Shown here: positions 17,016 to 26,185 of the stretch, one piece after another | How the letters are laid out: each line of letters begins with the position of its first letter | How positions within the stretch are numbered: the first letter of the stretch is position 1 | Assembly (NCBI RefSeq): GCF_000253295.1 | Contig: NC_015717.1 | Span: forward strand, 868,001 to 932,000 | Direction: 5' to 3' | From: Hyphomicrobium sp. MC1 | GTDB taxonomy: Bacteria; Pseudomonadota; Alphaproteobacteria; Rhizobiales; Hyphomicrobiaceae | DNA length: 64,000 nt | Notes under the pieces: model-generated | Told to the model about the DNA's origin: nothing | Databases searched by the model: none | Seen by the model: the letters and a program-made list of their open reading frames with translations, nothing else | Translations under genes and position numbers: made by a program

Positions 17016-17657
17016 CTAACGCTTGCTACGTTGGCTGCTGGCGAAAGCGGGAACTTTCTGCGCCAAAAAAGCCTGAAGCTCGCTCGCCGCGTGGCGGATA
17101 TTGAAGAAGCGCGGCACGTCTTTCTTGTAGTCGAGATAGGCGCGGCCGTAGCGGGCTTCGAGCCACGGCTCTTCCGTTCGCGCCATCATGGCATAAACAA
17201 TGACGAGTGCTGCTGCGAGAAGCGTGGCGTCCCACGACCAAGCCGCTAATCCGAGTGTCGTGAAGGCGAGAATGGCCGTCGCGTATTGCGGATTTCGCGT
17301 CCAGCGATAGACACCGGTCGTCTCAAGGCCGCTCGCCTGACAGTAGGTTGCCTTTCGGCCGAGCGACCACAGCGTATAAATATAAGCGACACCTGCGATG
17401 AACGCGACGGCAGCGAGCGCGACGCGGAACGGCGCTAGCGGTCCGGACAGCGTTATCAGGAAACGCTCAGCCGCGAGGATCAGGACCGAGACGTTTAACG
17501 TCCGAAAAAGTGTCCAGAAGGCAAAGCTTTTTGCTGACCCGACCGGGGGCGCGGGCCAAATCCGCCAAGCGGCGTTGATCCGGCCGGCCAGCATTCCCGC
17601 AATCAACAGAAGCGCCGAGGCGACGCCAGCAATGATCAGAATGAAGTCGATCGGCAT
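17016..17657 (-). CDS. PEMT/ICMT family integral-membrane methyltransferase
   Basis: The 213-residue protein has about five hydrophobic segments (first at residues 5-24) and the C-terminal SAM-binding signature TGVYRWTRNPQYATAILAF, followed by RTEEPWLEARYGRAYLDYK. This is the pattern of isoprenylcysteine carboxyl methyltransferase / phospholipid methyltransferase-like enzymes. In bacteria, members methylate phosphatidylethanolamine or small isoprenoids; the target here is unknown. It could cooperate with the PmtA gene at 47488 but is not linked to it. No good ribosome site precedes the ATG. Confidence 0.75.
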   Translation of the reverse strand: MPIDFILIIAGVASALLLIAGMLAGRINAAWRIWPAPPVGSAKSFAFWTLFRTLNVSVLILAAERFLITLSGPLAPFRVALAAVAFIAGVAYIYTLWSLGRKATYCQASGLETTGVYRWTRNPQYATAILAFTTLGLAAWSWDATLLAAALVIVYAMMARTEEPWLEARYGRAYLDYKKDVPRFFNIRHAASELQAFLAQKVPAFASSQRSKR

Positions 17658-17734
17658 GCGATTCTGCGACGTGTCGGTGCGATCCGACAGATTTGCAGCA
17701 TTCGCGTGTCACGCGTGCGACAGGGCGGGACGCG

Positions 17735-18205
17735 TCAGGCGGCGGGAAAGCCGTGCGTTTGCCGCAGCGCTTCGCCGAGCACGATGGCAGCGGCGACGGC
17801 AACGTTCAACGATCTGAGACCGGGTCGCATCGGTATGGTGATGCGTGCATCGGCTTGGTTGTGGACGGCATCGGGAACGCCGGCGCTTTCGCGGCCAAGC
17901 AGCAGTGTATCGTTCGGCGCGAAAGCGAAGTCGCAATGCGTCGATGTCGCCTTCGTTGTGAGAAGGACGAGACGCCCCGGCGGTTCGGCGGAAGCGCGTC
18001 GTGCGGCCATGAAGGCATCGAAGCTTACGTGGCGTGTGAGATCGACGAAAGGCAAGTAATCGAGCGCGGCGCGCTTCAAGGAACGATCACTCATGTCGAA
18101 GCCGGTCGGGCCGATGACGTGGACGGGCACGCCAAAGCAGGCCCCGAGGCGAAGGATCGTTCCGGTGTTCTGAGCAATGTCGGGTTGATAGAGGGCGAGG
18201 CGCAT
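17735..18205 (-). CDS. trmL: tRNA (cytidine/uridine-34 2'-O)-methyltransferase TrmL
   Basis: A compact 156-residue SPOUT (knotted) methyltransferase. It starts MRLALYQPDIAQNTGTILRL, where the N-I/T-G segment is the family's first motif, and contains DTLLLGRESAGVPD and ITIPMRPGLRSLNVAVAAAI, which form the SAM-binding knot. TrmL methylates the ribose of the wobble nucleotide in some leucine tRNAs. The length is normal for TrmL, which lacks an extra RNA-binding domain. It is divergent from petABC. Confidence 0.93.
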   Translation of the reverse strand: MRLALYQPDIAQNTGTILRLGACFGVPVHVIGPTGFDMSDRSLKRAALDYLPFVDLTRHVSFDAFMAARRASAEPPGRLVLLTTKATSTHCDFAFAPNDTLLLGRESAGVPDAVHNQADARITIPMRPGLRSLNVAVAAAIVLGEALRQTHGFPAA

Positions 18206-18437
18206 CCGGGGTGTCTGGGGATCTCAGAGATTCATGTCTACTGCGACATGTGCGCCAAATTGCCCCTCACTTTTTGTCGCGCTTTCCGATTGATAGCGGC
18301 ATCAAACGCTGTCAAAACATCCAACTAGGGAAGAAATGAACGAACTAGAGACCAAAAAATAGGCAATCGGCGGCAGGCACTGTCCTATGCAACCGGTGAA
18401 GCCTCTGGCTCTGGTTCCCCAATGCGGGAGGCGTGCG

Positions 18438-19010
18438 TTGAGCACAGATGCCTTAGAGCCGCACCGCCGGGATTTCCTGGTGGTTGCTGGAAACGCGTTC
18501 GCCGCTGTCGGCGCCGCGTCGCTTCTTTGGCCTTTCATTCAGCAGATGAACCCCGACGCCAGCACGATGGCGCTGTCGTCGGTGGAGGTCGATCTTGCTC
18601 CGGTGAAAGAAGGGCAGGCGATCACTGCGATGTGGCGCGGCAAGCCGATCTTCATCCGTAATCGGACGAAGGCCGAGATCGAATCGGCGCTGGCTGTACC
18701 CGTGAAGGATCTGCCCGATCCGCTGGCGCGGAACGAGGATCTGCCGACGGACGATCCGGCAACCGATGCTAACCGCACCAAGGCCGGGCACGAGAACTGG
18801 ATCATCATCATCGGCATTTGCACGCATCTGGGCTGCATTCCCAAGGGGCAAGCTCTCGGCGATGATCGCGGTGAGTACGGCGGCTGGTTCTGCCCGTGCC
18901 ACGGCTCGCAATACGATACCTCCGGACGCATTCGTAAGGGACCGGCACCCCGCAATATGGAAGTGCCGCCTTATGCGTTCACGACCGCAACAAAAATCAA
19001 AATCGGTTAG
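18438..19010 (+). CDS. petA: Ubiquinol-cytochrome c reductase Rieske iron-sulfur subunit
   Basis: The Rieske protein of the bc1 complex. The 2Fe-2S ligands are in CTHLGCI and CPCHGS, both complete. The N-terminus has the twin-arginine-like [13 protein letters not shown] and one membrane anchor. I chose the TTG at 18438, six bases after a GGGAGG ribosome site, giving 190 residues; an ATG at 18387 would add 17 atypical residues without a good ribosome site. The protein moves electrons from ubiquinol to cytochrome c1 in the inner membrane. It heads the petABC operon. Confidence 0.96.
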   Translation: MSTDALEPHRRDFLVVAGNAFAAVGAASLLWPFIQQMNPDASTMALSSVEVDLAPVKEGQAITAMWRGKPIFIRNRTKAEIESALAVPVKDLPDPLARNEDLPTDDPATDANRTKAGHENWIIIIGICTHLGCIPKGQALGDDRGEYGGWFCPCHGSQYDTSGRIRKGPAPRNMEVPPYAFTTATKIKIG

Positions 19011-19024
19011 GGGGGAGAGAGCAT

Positions 19025-20341
19025 ATGGGAGCCCGAACCTCGAATTACGTGGCCGAAACGCGGTGGGGCAAGTGGCTCGACGAGCGCTTGCCGATCGGCC
19101 GTGTGGTGAAGAACCAGTTCATCGACTATCCAACGCCGCGGAACCTCAATTACCTGTGGACCTTCGGCGGCATCCTGACGCTGATCCTCGTCGGACAGAT
19201 CGCGACGGGCGTGGTGCTGGCGATGCACTATCAGCCGAGCGCGACAGGCGCGTTCAATTCGATCGAGCAGATCCGCCGCGACGTGAACTACGGCTGGATG
19301 CTGCGTAATTTCCACGCCGTCGGCGCGTCGATGTTCTTCTTCGCCGTCTACATCCATATCTTTCGCGGCTTCTATTACGGCTCGTATAAGGCCCCGCGCG
19401 AAGTGCTGTGGATCCTTGGCGTGTTGATCATGCTGCTGATGATGGCGACGGCGTTCATGGGCTACACGCTGCCGTGGGGGCAGATGAGCTTCTGGGGCGT
19501 GACGGTCATCACCAACCTCTTTTCCGCGCTCGATACGATCGTCAACGGGCTCGGAACGGCGGTCGTCGAATGGCTGTGGGGCGGTTATGCCGTCTCGGGC
19601 GTGACACTCAATCGCTTCTTCTCGCTGCATTACCTCTTGCCGTTTGTGCTGACGGGCGTGGTCGGGCTGCACATCTGGGCGCTCCATATCGTCGGGCAGA
19701 ACAATCCGACAGGGCTCGATCTCAAGGAGCCAACCGACTGCGTGCCGATGCATCCTTATGCGACGTCGAAGGATGCGGTCGGGATTTTCGCTTTCCTTCT
19801 GCTTTACGCGTGGTTCGTGTTTTTCGTGCCGGACTATCTGGGGCACGCCGACAATTACATCGAAGCGAACCCGCTGGTGACGCCGCCGCATATCGTGCCG
19901 GAATGGTATTTCCTGCCGTTCTACGCGATCCTGCGCGCCTTCACGAGCTCGTTCCTCGGCATTCCGCTCGGGCAGTATGCCAAGCTTTGCGGCGTCGTCG
20001 CGATGTTCTCCGCCGTGATCATCATCGCGTTCGCGCCGTGGCTCGATACATCGCGCATTCGGTCGGCGAAGTACCGGCCGATCTTCAAGTGGTTCTTCTG
20101 GTTCTTCGTCTTCACCTGCGTATCGCTCGGCTATCTCGGATCGAAACCGGCGGAAGGTGTGTATGTGGTCGCCGCGCAGATCTTCACGGTCTGCTACTTC
20201 CTGTTCTTCCTCGTTGCGATGCCGATCGTCGGCCTTATTGAAACGCCGCGAAGGCTGCCGCGCTCGATCACGGAATCGGTGCTCAGCAAGGGCGGAGCGG
20301 GGCTGCCGTCGGGTGCCGCTGCCGCACCTGAGACGCGGTGA
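19025..20341 (+). CDS. petB: Cytochrome b subunit of the bc1 complex
   Basis: A 438-residue membrane protein with about eight helices. The heme-ligand histidines lie in [19 protein letters not shown] and YIHIFRG for one pair member set, and in [12 protein letters not shown] and GLHIWALH for the other. The quinol-oxidation PEWY motif is intact ([12 protein letters not shown]). It is full length and unsplit, unlike the b6/IV pair of cyanobacteria and unlike bradyrhizobial cytochrome b-c1 fusions. It follows petA by 14 nt and is followed by petC after 10 nt. Confidence 0.97.
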   Translation: MGARTSNYVAETRWGKWLDERLPIGRVVKNQFIDYPTPRNLNYLWTFGGILTLILVGQIATGVVLAMHYQPSATGAFNSIEQIRRDVNYGWMLRNFHAVGASMFFFAVYIHIFRGFYYGSYKAPREVLWILGVLIMLLMMATAFMGYTLPWGQMSFWGVTVITNLFSALDTIVNGLGTAVVEWLWGGYAVSGVTLNRFFSLHYLLPFVLTGVVGLHIWALHIVGQNNPTGLDLKEPTDCVPMHPYATSKDAVGIFAFLLLYAWFVFFVPDYLGHADNYIEANPLVTPPHIVPEWYFLPFYAILRAFTSSFLGIPLGQYAKLCGVVAMFSAVIIIAFAPWLDTSRIRSAKYRPIFKWFFWFFVFTCVSLGYLGSKPAEGVYVVAAQIFTVCYFLFFLVAMPIVGLIETPRRLPRSITESVLSKGGAGLPSGAAAAPETR

Positions 20342-20351
20342 GGAGCGACAG

Positions 20352-21212
20352 ATGAAACAGCGCATCTCACTTTCATTGATCTTCGCGCTTTCGTTCGTGC
20401 TCCCGGTTACGAGCGCCTCTGCGGAGGAAGCGGGACATCCGGAGATCCATCGGCAGACGTGGTCGTTCTCGGGCTTCACCGGGCAATTCGATAAGGCGCA
20501 ATTGCAGCGCGGCTTCCAGGTCTACAAGGACGTCTGTTCGAACTGTCACGGCCTTAAGTATCTGTCGTTCCGCAATCTCGTGCAGCCGGGAGGACCGGAA
20601 TTTCCGGAAGCAGCCGTGAAGGAACTGGCGAAGACGTGGCCGAACCAAATCACGGACGGTCCGAACGACGAAGGCAAGATGTTCGAGCGTCCGGCGTTGC
20701 TGTCTGATCCAATCCGGGGGCCGTATCATAACGATCAGGAAGCGCGGGCAGCGCAAAACGGCGCGTTGCCGCCTGATCTATCGCTTATCGCTCGGGCACG
20801 CGGCGTTGAGCGCAATCCAAGTTGGTGGATCCATCCGTTCCTGATGCTCGGCGATATTGCCAAGGCCTATCAGGAGGGCGGCGCGGATTACATCTATGCG
20901 CTCATGCACGGCTATTCCGATCCGCCGGCAGATTTCAAACTGACGGACGGAAAATTCTACAACAAGATTTTCCCCGGCCATCAAATCAGCATGCCGCCGC
21001 CGCTTTCCGACGGTCTCGTCAGTTACCAGGACGGCACACCCGACACCGTCGATAACTATGCGAAAGACGTTGTCGCATTTCTGTCATGGGCCGCCGACCC
21101 CACGCTCGATACGCGCAAGCAGATCGGATGGCAGGTCATTTTGTATCTTATCGTCACCACTGGCTTGCTCTACCTGGGCAAGAGGCGGATCTGGGCCAGC
21201 ATTAAGCACTGA
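20352..21212 (+). CDS. petC: Cytochrome c1 of the bc1 complex
   Basis: The 286-residue protein has a cleavable signal peptide (MKQRISLSLIFALSFVLP, ending ASA), the single covalent heme site CSNCH at about residues 62-66, a candidate axial-methionine region HQISMPPPLSDG, and a C-terminal anchor helix WQVILYLIVTTGLLYL. It passes electrons from the Rieske protein to soluble or membrane cytochrome c. An upstream frame reads back into petB; the start after GGAGCGAC at 20352 is chosen because of the signal peptide. Confidence 0.97.
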   Translation: MKQRISLSLIFALSFVLPVTSASAEEAGHPEIHRQTWSFSGFTGQFDKAQLQRGFQVYKDVCSNCHGLKYLSFRNLVQPGGPEFPEAAVKELAKTWPNQITDGPNDEGKMFERPALLSDPIRGPYHNDQEARAAQNGALPPDLSLIARARGVERNPSWWIHPFLMLGDIAKAYQEGGADYIYALMHGYSDPPADFKLTDGKFYNKIFPGHQISMPPPLSDGLVSYQDGTPDTVDNYAKDVVAFLSWAADPTLDTRKQIGWQVILYLIVTTGLLYLGKRRIWASIKH

Positions 21213-21242
21213 CCCGAGCGCTTGTGACGATTTGCAAACTGG

Positions 21243-21268
21243 AAGGCTGCGCTTGCGTAGCCTTTTTT
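21243..21268 (+). terminator. Rho-independent terminator of petABC
   Basis: AAGGCTGCG, loop CTTG, CGTAGCCTT (one G-T pair) followed by a run of Ts, 30 nt after the petC stop. Confidence 0.9.
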
Positions 21269-21310
21269 CTTTTGTACTGGCGGGTACATTGAAAATGAAA
21301 AAGGTGGGTG

Positions 21311-22183
21311 ATGACGGCATCGGTTCTGGGCATTGTTGGAGGCAGTGGGTTCTATCAACTGCCAGGCCTTGCCAACCCTGAATGGAAGGCAATCGAGAGT
21401 CCGTGGGGTACACCTTCGGACGAAATTCTGTTTGCTGATATCGACGGATTGCCGATCCGGTTTCTGCCGCGGCATGGGCGCGGGCATAAGCTGTCGCCGA
21501 CGGGCATCAACTATCGGGCGAATATCGATGCGCTTAAACGTGCTGGCGTGACCGATCTCATCTCGGTTTCCGCGTGCGGATCGTTGAAGAAGAAATACAA
21601 GCCCGGCGATTTCGTGCTTCCCGATCAGTTCATCGACCGGACGTTCGCGCGCGAGAAGTCGTTCTTCGGCAACGGTTGCGTTGCGCATGTTGCGATGGGC
21701 GATCCGATCAGTCCGCTGCTAACGAAGGCGCTCGAAAAGTCGGCGAAGGCCGAGAAGATCGAGGTGCACAAGGGCGGCACCTACCTCGCGATGGAAGGGC
21801 CGCAGTTTTCCACGCGCGCAGAAAGCAATCTTTACCGGTCTTGGGATTGCGACGTCATCGGCATGACGAACATGCCGGAGGCCAAGCTCGCGCGCGAAGC
21901 GGAGATTTGCTACGCGAGCGTCGCGATGGTGACGGATTACGATTGCTGGCACGACGATCATGAAGACGTCGATGTCGCGTCGATCATTGCTGTCATGCAC
22001 GCGAATACAGAAAAAGCGCAGCGGCTCGTCGCGCATCTCGCGCGGGATTTTCCGCGCGAGCATCCGGCTTGTCCGATCGGCTCGGACAGGGCACTCGAAG
22101 TTGCGCTGATCACGCCCCCGGAAGCGCGCGATCCTGAACTCTTGAAGAAGCTCGATGCGGTTGCGGGGCGGGTGCTGGGATAG
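21311..22183 (+). CDS. mtnP: S-methyl-5'-thioadenosine phosphorylase
   Basis: A 290-residue nucleoside phosphorylase of the MTAP type: LGIVGGSGFYQLPGL (phosphate site), FLPRHGRGHKLSPTGINYRAN, SVSACGSLKKKYKPGDFV, and MEGPQFSTRAES with GMTNMPEAKLAREAEICYA (purine and ribose contacts). It splits methylthioadenosine, a by-product of polyamine or homoserine-lactone synthesis, and of 3-amino-3-carboxypropyl transfer such as BtaA performs, into adenine and methylthioribose-1-phosphate. The ATG after AAGGTGGG is chosen over the adjacent GTG. It begins a group with apt, mtnA and a class II aldolase. Confidence 0.95.
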   Translation: MTASVLGIVGGSGFYQLPGLANPEWKAIESPWGTPSDEILFADIDGLPIRFLPRHGRGHKLSPTGINYRANIDALKRAGVTDLISVSACGSLKKKYKPGDFVLPDQFIDRTFAREKSFFGNGCVAHVAMGDPISPLLTKALEKSAKAEKIEVHKGGTYLAMEGPQFSTRAESNLYRSWDCDVIGMTNMPEAKLAREAEICYASVAMVTDYDCWHDDHEDVDVASIIAVMHANTEKAQRLVAHLARDFPREHPACPIGSDRALEVALITPPEARDPELLKKLDAVAGRVLG

Positions 22184-22194
22184 CTCCTGATTAT

Positions 22195-22219
22195 CATCCT
22201 CGGGATTGTTCCGAGGGTG
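22195..22219. repeat. Palindrome after mtnP
   Basis: CATCCTCGG and CCGAGGGTG form a 9-bp stem with one G-T pair around a 7-nt loop, 12 nt after the mtnP stop. It resembles the stem at 14036-14060 and probably ends both convergent genes. Confidence 0.5.
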
Positions 22220-22236
22220 GCCCGGAGAGGCGTGCG

Positions 22237-22677
22237 TTAGTTCGGGAAGCTGATCAGGATCTTCATCTTGATGAGCCAGGGGAAGATCATTTCGAGTAGG
22301 GTGCCGAGCGTCCATAGTACGGTGCCGAGCAGAATGAGCGCGGGGATGCTGGCGATGACGGCTTTCAGAAAGAACAGCATCAGCTCGACGAAGGGCACGT
22401 CGATTTTACGGACCGACACCGGCGCGAGCGTTGCGGCCGCCGCAGCGGCATTGGGGGTGAAATCGGATGCTGCGTAGATCTGCGGCTGCGGCCGTGAACG
22501 ATCGTCTGGGCCCATCGAGAGTGTCGGCGCGGCCGCGCGTTCCTGCGCTGCGCGTTCGCGTGCTTCCCGGGCGCGGGCTTCCTTTTCGCGTCTCAGCGTG
22601 CGCGGCAAGTCTTCCGTATCGTCGAGAAGCGGGTCGAGGTCGGGTCCTGCGATTGCGGAGGTGCCTGGAGATGCCAT
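22237..22677 (-). CDS. Membrane protein of unknown function with charged N-terminus
   Basis: A 146-residue protein: residues 1-55 are acidic then Arg/Glu/Ala-rich (RREKEARAREARERAAQERA, likely a long helix), followed by a flexible Ala-rich linker and one or two C-terminal membrane segments (about residues 100-138, LMLFFLKAVIASIPALILLG and LWTLGTLLEMIFPWLI). The start is fixed by a strong GAGGGAAGAG ribosome site. No family is recognised. It runs against the MTA salvage genes and separates mtnP from apt. Confidence 0.6.
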   Translation of the reverse strand: MASPGTSAIAGPDLDPLLDDTEDLPRTLRREKEARAREARERAAQERAAAPTLSMGPDDRSRPQPQIYAASDFTPNAAAAAATLAPVSVRKIDVPFVELMLFFLKAVIASIPALILLGTVLWTLGTLLEMIFPWLIKMKILISFPN

Positions 22678-22803
22678 TACTCTTCCCTCAAGCAGGGCTG
22701 CCGCCAGTGCCGAATGTTTCAGCACGGCAGCGTTGCTCAAAATCTACCTAGAACCCAGCGATATTGCTATTTTGCGCCGTCAATTTGACCGGAGTGGAGC
22801 ACT

Positions 22804-23343
22804 GTGAAGAACCTGGACGCCCTCGAAGAGCTTATTCGTACGATCCCTGACTATCCGAAGCCCGGCATCATGTTTCGGGATATCACGACGCTTCTTTCCG
22901 ACCCGAAAGGGCTTAAAAAAGCGATCAAAGGCATGGCGAAGCCATTCGAGGACCAGAAAATCGACGCGGTTGCCGGTATCGAGGCGCGCGGGTTCATTCT
23001 GGGTGGCGCGATTGCCGACCGCCTCGAATGTGGCTTCATTCCGATCCGGAAAAAAGGCAAGCTGCCTTGGAAGACGATCGGGCAGGAGTACACGCTTGAA
23101 TACGGCGTGGACGTCATCGAAATTCATGAGGACGCTTTCGCGAGTGGATCGCGCGTGCTGATCGTCGACGACCTGATCGCGACGGGCGGCACAGCGGAAG
23201 CGGCGGTCAAGCTCGTTCAGCGTTCCGGCGGCAAGGTGGTTGGGGCAACCTTCATCGTCGATCTGCCGGACCTTGGCGGCATGAAGCGGCTCGACGATCT
23301 GGGCATCACCAGTCACGCGCTTGTCGCGTTCGAAGGCCACTAG
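22804..23343 (+). CDS. apt: Adenine phosphoribosyltransferase
   Basis: A 179-residue type I phosphoribosyltransferase. It begins at a GTG 9 nt after GGAGTGGAG and shows the Apt blocks TIPDYPKPGIMFRDITTLL, GIEARGFILGGAIAD, RKKGKLPWKT and the PRPP loop VLIVDDLIATGGTAEAAV. It converts adenine plus PRPP to AMP. Its position between mtnP, which releases adenine, and mtnA suggests a dedicated adenine-recovery step. Confidence 0.96.
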   Translation: MKNLDALEELIRTIPDYPKPGIMFRDITTLLSDPKGLKKAIKGMAKPFEDQKIDAVAGIEARGFILGGAIADRLECGFIPIRKKGKLPWKTIGQEYTLEYGVDVIEIHEDAFASGSRVLIVDDLIATGGTAEAAVKLVQRSGGKVVGATFIVDLPDLGGMKRLDDLGITSHALVAFEGH

Positions 23344-23352
23344 GGAGTAAAC

Positions 23353-23574
23353 GTGGACCTTCCAAGCGAACATCTGTCAGATGCGTTCGAGCGGATTGCC
23401 GCTTGGCGGGCTGATCCTTGGACGATTCACACTTGTCCGGTCTGCCAAACGCCGGGGCTGCAAATTATCGACAGGTCGGTGCGGCCCTATTCGGAATGGT
23501 ATGCGCTCACGTGTGCCGCTTGCGGGCTTGATGCTTCGCTGCACATTCCGTTGCCCGGTCCGGGTCAAATGTGA
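23353..23574 (+). CDS. Small zinc-ribbon-like protein, unknown function
   Basis: A 73-residue protein starting at a GTG behind AGGGAG, 9 nt after apt. Two Cys pairs, TCPVCQ and TCAACG, are spaced about 29 residues apart and should bind one zinc. The rest is hydrophilic with no membrane segment. No family is recognised. It lies between apt and the alpha/beta hydrolase, overlapping the hydrolase start by 4 nt, so it is part of the same operon. Confidence 0.6.
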   Translation: MDLPSEHLSDAFERIAAWRADPWTIHTCPVCQTPGLQIIDRSVRPYSEWYALTCAACGLDASLHIPLPGPGQM

Positions 23575-24287
23575 GCATGGCGAACGGTCCGATCGAGATT
23601 GTCCTGTTGCCCGGTCTCGACGGGACAGGCGATCTGTTCGACCGTTTGGCAGTGCGGCTTGCTCCGGATCTGACTGTTACAATCGTACGCTATCCGCAGG
23701 ATCCGTCGCTCGGGTACGCGGGCTATGCGGAAATCGTGCGCAACGTGATCGGCAAAAGACCGGTATTTCTTCTGGGAGAGTCGTTTTCGGGGCCGGTTGC
23801 CGTTCGTGTCGCGACGCAGCTCGGGCGGCAGGTGCAGGGTGTCGTGTTGGCGGCAACGTTCGTGAAGAACCCGTGGCCCGGTTGTTTCATTCGTCGCGCG
23901 GCGCTCGTCGATCCGCGAACGACGCCGTCGCGACTTCGCGATGCTGTCCTGATGGGACCTTTCGGCGATCCCGAACTCGTCAAAAAAGTAGAAGGGATCG
24001 TCGCTACGCTGTCACGGTCGGTGCGGGCATCGCGGCTCAAGGCCATTGCGGAGGTCGATGTGCGGCGGGATTTCGCCCAACTCGCCTGTCCGATCCTGGT
24101 GCTGCATGGGCGCGGCGATTGGCTCGTCCGCAAGTCGCCCATTCAGCGTGCGGTTTGCGAACGCGGGCGTGCACGCATGGTCGTCATTCCCGGTGCCCAT
24201 ATGCTATTGCAAACGCGTTCCGCCGAGGCGGCGGCCGAGATCGTTAATTTCACTAAGTCAATCGCGGAGGCTCATCATGAAGCTTGA
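23571..24287 (+). CDS. Alpha/beta hydrolase
   Basis: A 238-residue hydrolase. The oxyanion segment [16 protein letters not shown], the nucleophile elbow [11 protein letters not shown] (Ser about residue 71), the Asp in LHGRGDWLV and the His in IPGAHMLLQ complete a triad. The start GTG overlaps the stop of the zinc-ribbon gene; an ATG two codons later is also possible. It lies between apt and mtnA, overlapping the mtnA start by 11 nt. No ester or lactone substrate is known in MTA salvage, so its role in the operon is open. Confidence 0.8.
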   Translation: MSMANGPIEIVLLPGLDGTGDLFDRLAVRLAPDLTVTIVRYPQDPSLGYAGYAEIVRNVIGKRPVFLLGESFSGPVAVRVATQLGRQVQGVVLAATFVKNPWPGCFIRRAALVDPRTTPSRLRDAVLMGPFGDPELVKKVEGIVATLSRSVRASRLKAIAEVDVRRDFAQLACPILVLHGRGDWLVRKSPIQRAVCERGRARMVVIPGAHMLLQTRSAEAAAEIVNFTKSIAEAHHEA

Positions 24288-25377
24288 CGGAGTGCCCTCG
24301 CGCACGATCTGGCTCGAACCGGACGGCTGGTCCATCGGCATCATCGATCAGACGCTTCTGCCGCATAAAATCGTGCGGCCGGTGCTCAAGACGGTCGAGG
24401 ATGCGGCGCGCGCCATTAAAACGATGCAGGTGCGCGGCGCGCCGCTGATTGGCGTCACGGCGGCTTATGGCGTGGCGCTGGCGATGCGTGTCGATGCATC
24501 GGATGCGAGCCTTGACAATGCGGTTGCGTTCCTCGGTGCGCAGCGGCCGACGGCGGTCAATCTGCGCTGGGCGCTGGAAGATCTGCGCACGACGCTGCTG
24601 CCGCTGGCGCCGAGCATTCGCGCTGTCGCCGCCTACGCGCGCGCGGCAGAACTGGCGGAGGACGATGTCGAGACGTGCCGGAACATCGGCGTCAACGGCC
24701 TCAAGTTGATTAAGGAGATCGCGATCCGCAAGGGCGGTGGTCCTGTCAACGTGCTGACGCATTGCAATGCGGGCTGGCTCGCGTGCGTCGATTGGGGGAC
24801 GGCCACGTCGCCGATCTATCACGCACACGACGCGGGTATTCCGGTGCATGTCTGGGTCGACGAGACGCGGCCGCGCAACCAGGGCGCGGCGCTGACGGCG
24901 TTCGAGCTTTTACAGCATGGCGTTCCGCATAGCCTCATCGCGGACAATGCTGGTGGGCATTTCATGCAGGCTGGCGACGTCGATCTCGTCATCGTCGGCA
25001 CGGACCGAGTGACGGCGAACGGCGACGTTGCGAACAAAATTGGCACGTATCTGAAGGCGCTTGCGGCGCACGATATGCGGGTTCCGTTTTATGTGGCGCT
25101 GCCGTTTTCGACGATCGACTGGCGCACCGAAAAAGGCAGCGACATTCCCATCGAGGAACGCAGCGAGGACGAAGTTCTGTATGTTCAGGGCAAGCTTCCC
25201 AATGGAGAACTCGGGTCGGTTCTGATTTCGGCAGAAGGGACGCATGCCCGTAATCCGGCCTTTGATGTGACACCTGCGAGACTCGTGACGGGCTTCATCA
25301 CGGAGCGGGGCATTTGCGCGGCGTCCCGGGAAGGGCTGCTGTCGCTCTATCCTGAAAAGACCAGCGCAGCGGCATGA
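24277..25377 (+). CDS. mtnA: 5-methylthioribose-1-phosphate isomerase
   Basis: The 366-residue protein belongs to the eIF2B-alpha-like isomerases: [37 protein letters not shown] with the catalytic Cys, [18 protein letters not shown], and [20 protein letters not shown] with the catalytic Asp. It converts methylthioribose-1-phosphate to methylthioribulose-1-phosphate. A GCGGAGG ribosome site precedes the ATG within the preceding hydrolase gene. An upstream in-frame extension is ignored. Confidence 0.96.
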   Translation: MKLDGVPSRTIWLEPDGWSIGIIDQTLLPHKIVRPVLKTVEDAARAIKTMQVRGAPLIGVTAAYGVALAMRVDASDASLDNAVAFLGAQRPTAVNLRWALEDLRTTLLPLAPSIRAVAAYARAAELAEDDVETCRNIGVNGLKLIKEIAIRKGGGPVNVLTHCNAGWLACVDWGTATSPIYHAHDAGIPVHVWVDETRPRNQGAALTAFELLQHGVPHSLIADNAGGHFMQAGDVDLVIVGTDRVTANGDVANKIGTYLKALAAHDMRVPFYVALPFSTIDWRTEKGSDIPIEERSEDEVLYVQGKLPNGELGSVLISAEGTHARNPAFDVTPARLVTGFITERGICAASREGLLSLYPEKTSAAA

Positions 25378-25381
25378 TCCC

Positions 25382-26053
25382 GTGAAACAGCCAAGCGAAA
25401 AATCGTTGAGAAAAGAGGTCATTGCAACGGCTCTGGAGATGAGCCGTTCGGGACTTTCTCCAGGGCGTTCAGGTAACGTCTCGTGTCGGTTCGGCGGCGG
25501 CATGCTGATCACGCCGACGGGCAAGCGGTATGAAGATACCGACCCTGACGACATCGTATTCGTCGCCGCAGACGGCAGCGTTCCAGATGGTCAACTGAAG
25601 CCGTCGAGCGAGTGGCAATTTCACCTTGCTGCGTATCACGCGCGCCCGGATCGAAATGCACTTGTGCACACGCACTCGCTGCATGCGACCGTGCTGGCGT
25701 GCGCGCACAAATCCATTCCGGCATTTCATTACATGGTGGCGGTCGCGGGCGGAAAGGACATTCCGTGCGTGCCTTACGCGACGTTCGGAACGGATGAACT
25801 CGCGCGGCATGTTGCGGCCGGGCTTCGTGAACGAGATGCGTGTTTAATGGCCAACCACGGTCAGATTGCTTGCGGAGCTTCGCTCGCGCACGCACTTGAA
25901 ATGGCCCGAGAGGTGGAAGTTCTGGCCGAGCAGTACTACAAAGTACTCTTACTGGCTGATGTGCATCTGCTCGATGATGCTGAAATGCTCGAGATTGCCG
26001 AGCGCTTTAAAGCCTACGGCAGGAATGCGGAGCTAAACCAGAAGCGCCGATAG
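25382..26053 (+). CDS. Class II aldolase/adducin family protein, probable methylthioribulose-1-P aldolase
   Basis: A 223-residue class II aldolase: NVSCRFGGGMLITPTGKRY, a zinc-binding pair in LVHTHSLHATVLA, a third His in CLMANHGQIAC, and YYKVLLLADVHLL at the end. FucA-type aldolases and MtnB dehydratases share this fold. Directly after mtnA (4 nt) its substrate should be methylthioribulose-1-phosphate. Two reactions are possible: cleavage to DHAP and methylthioacetaldehyde (Ald2, the DHAP shunt) or dehydration (MtnB, the classic methionine-salvage route). No mtnC or mtnD lies in the window, which favours Ald2 but does not prove it. Confidence 0.8.
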   Translation: MKQPSEKSLRKEVIATALEMSRSGLSPGRSGNVSCRFGGGMLITPTGKRYEDTDPDDIVFVAADGSVPDGQLKPSSEWQFHLAAYHARPDRNALVHTHSLHATVLACAHKSIPAFHYMVAVAGGKDIPCVPYATFGTDELARHVAAGLRERDACLMANHGQIACGASLAHALEMAREVEVLAEQYYKVLLLADVHLLDDAEMLEIAERFKAYGRNAELNQKRR

Positions 26054-26088
26054 AAAGGGCCAATCGCTCCTATAGAATTTTTTGCGCG

Positions 26089-26103
26089 ATAAGATTGTCT
26101 TAT
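26089..26103. promoter_or_regulatory. Dyad upstream of katA
   Basis: ATAAGATTGTCTTAT is a perfect 6-bp inverted repeat with 3-nt spacing, 82 nt before the katA start, in an AT-rich stretch. It could be an operator for a peroxide regulator such as OxyR, but the match to the known consensus is poor. Confidence 0.35.
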
Positions 26104-26185
26104 AAGCATTTCCTGAAGATTCGATTGGTGGATTAAGTTTTTCTGATCTTAGGTCTCTTTGGTTTCCTCCAGGAAGGATGATCAC

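Noticed and set aside
19007..20479. 490-residue minus-strand open frame opposite petB
   Set aside because: It lies against cytochrome b, is Arg/His/Asp-rich and matches nothing.
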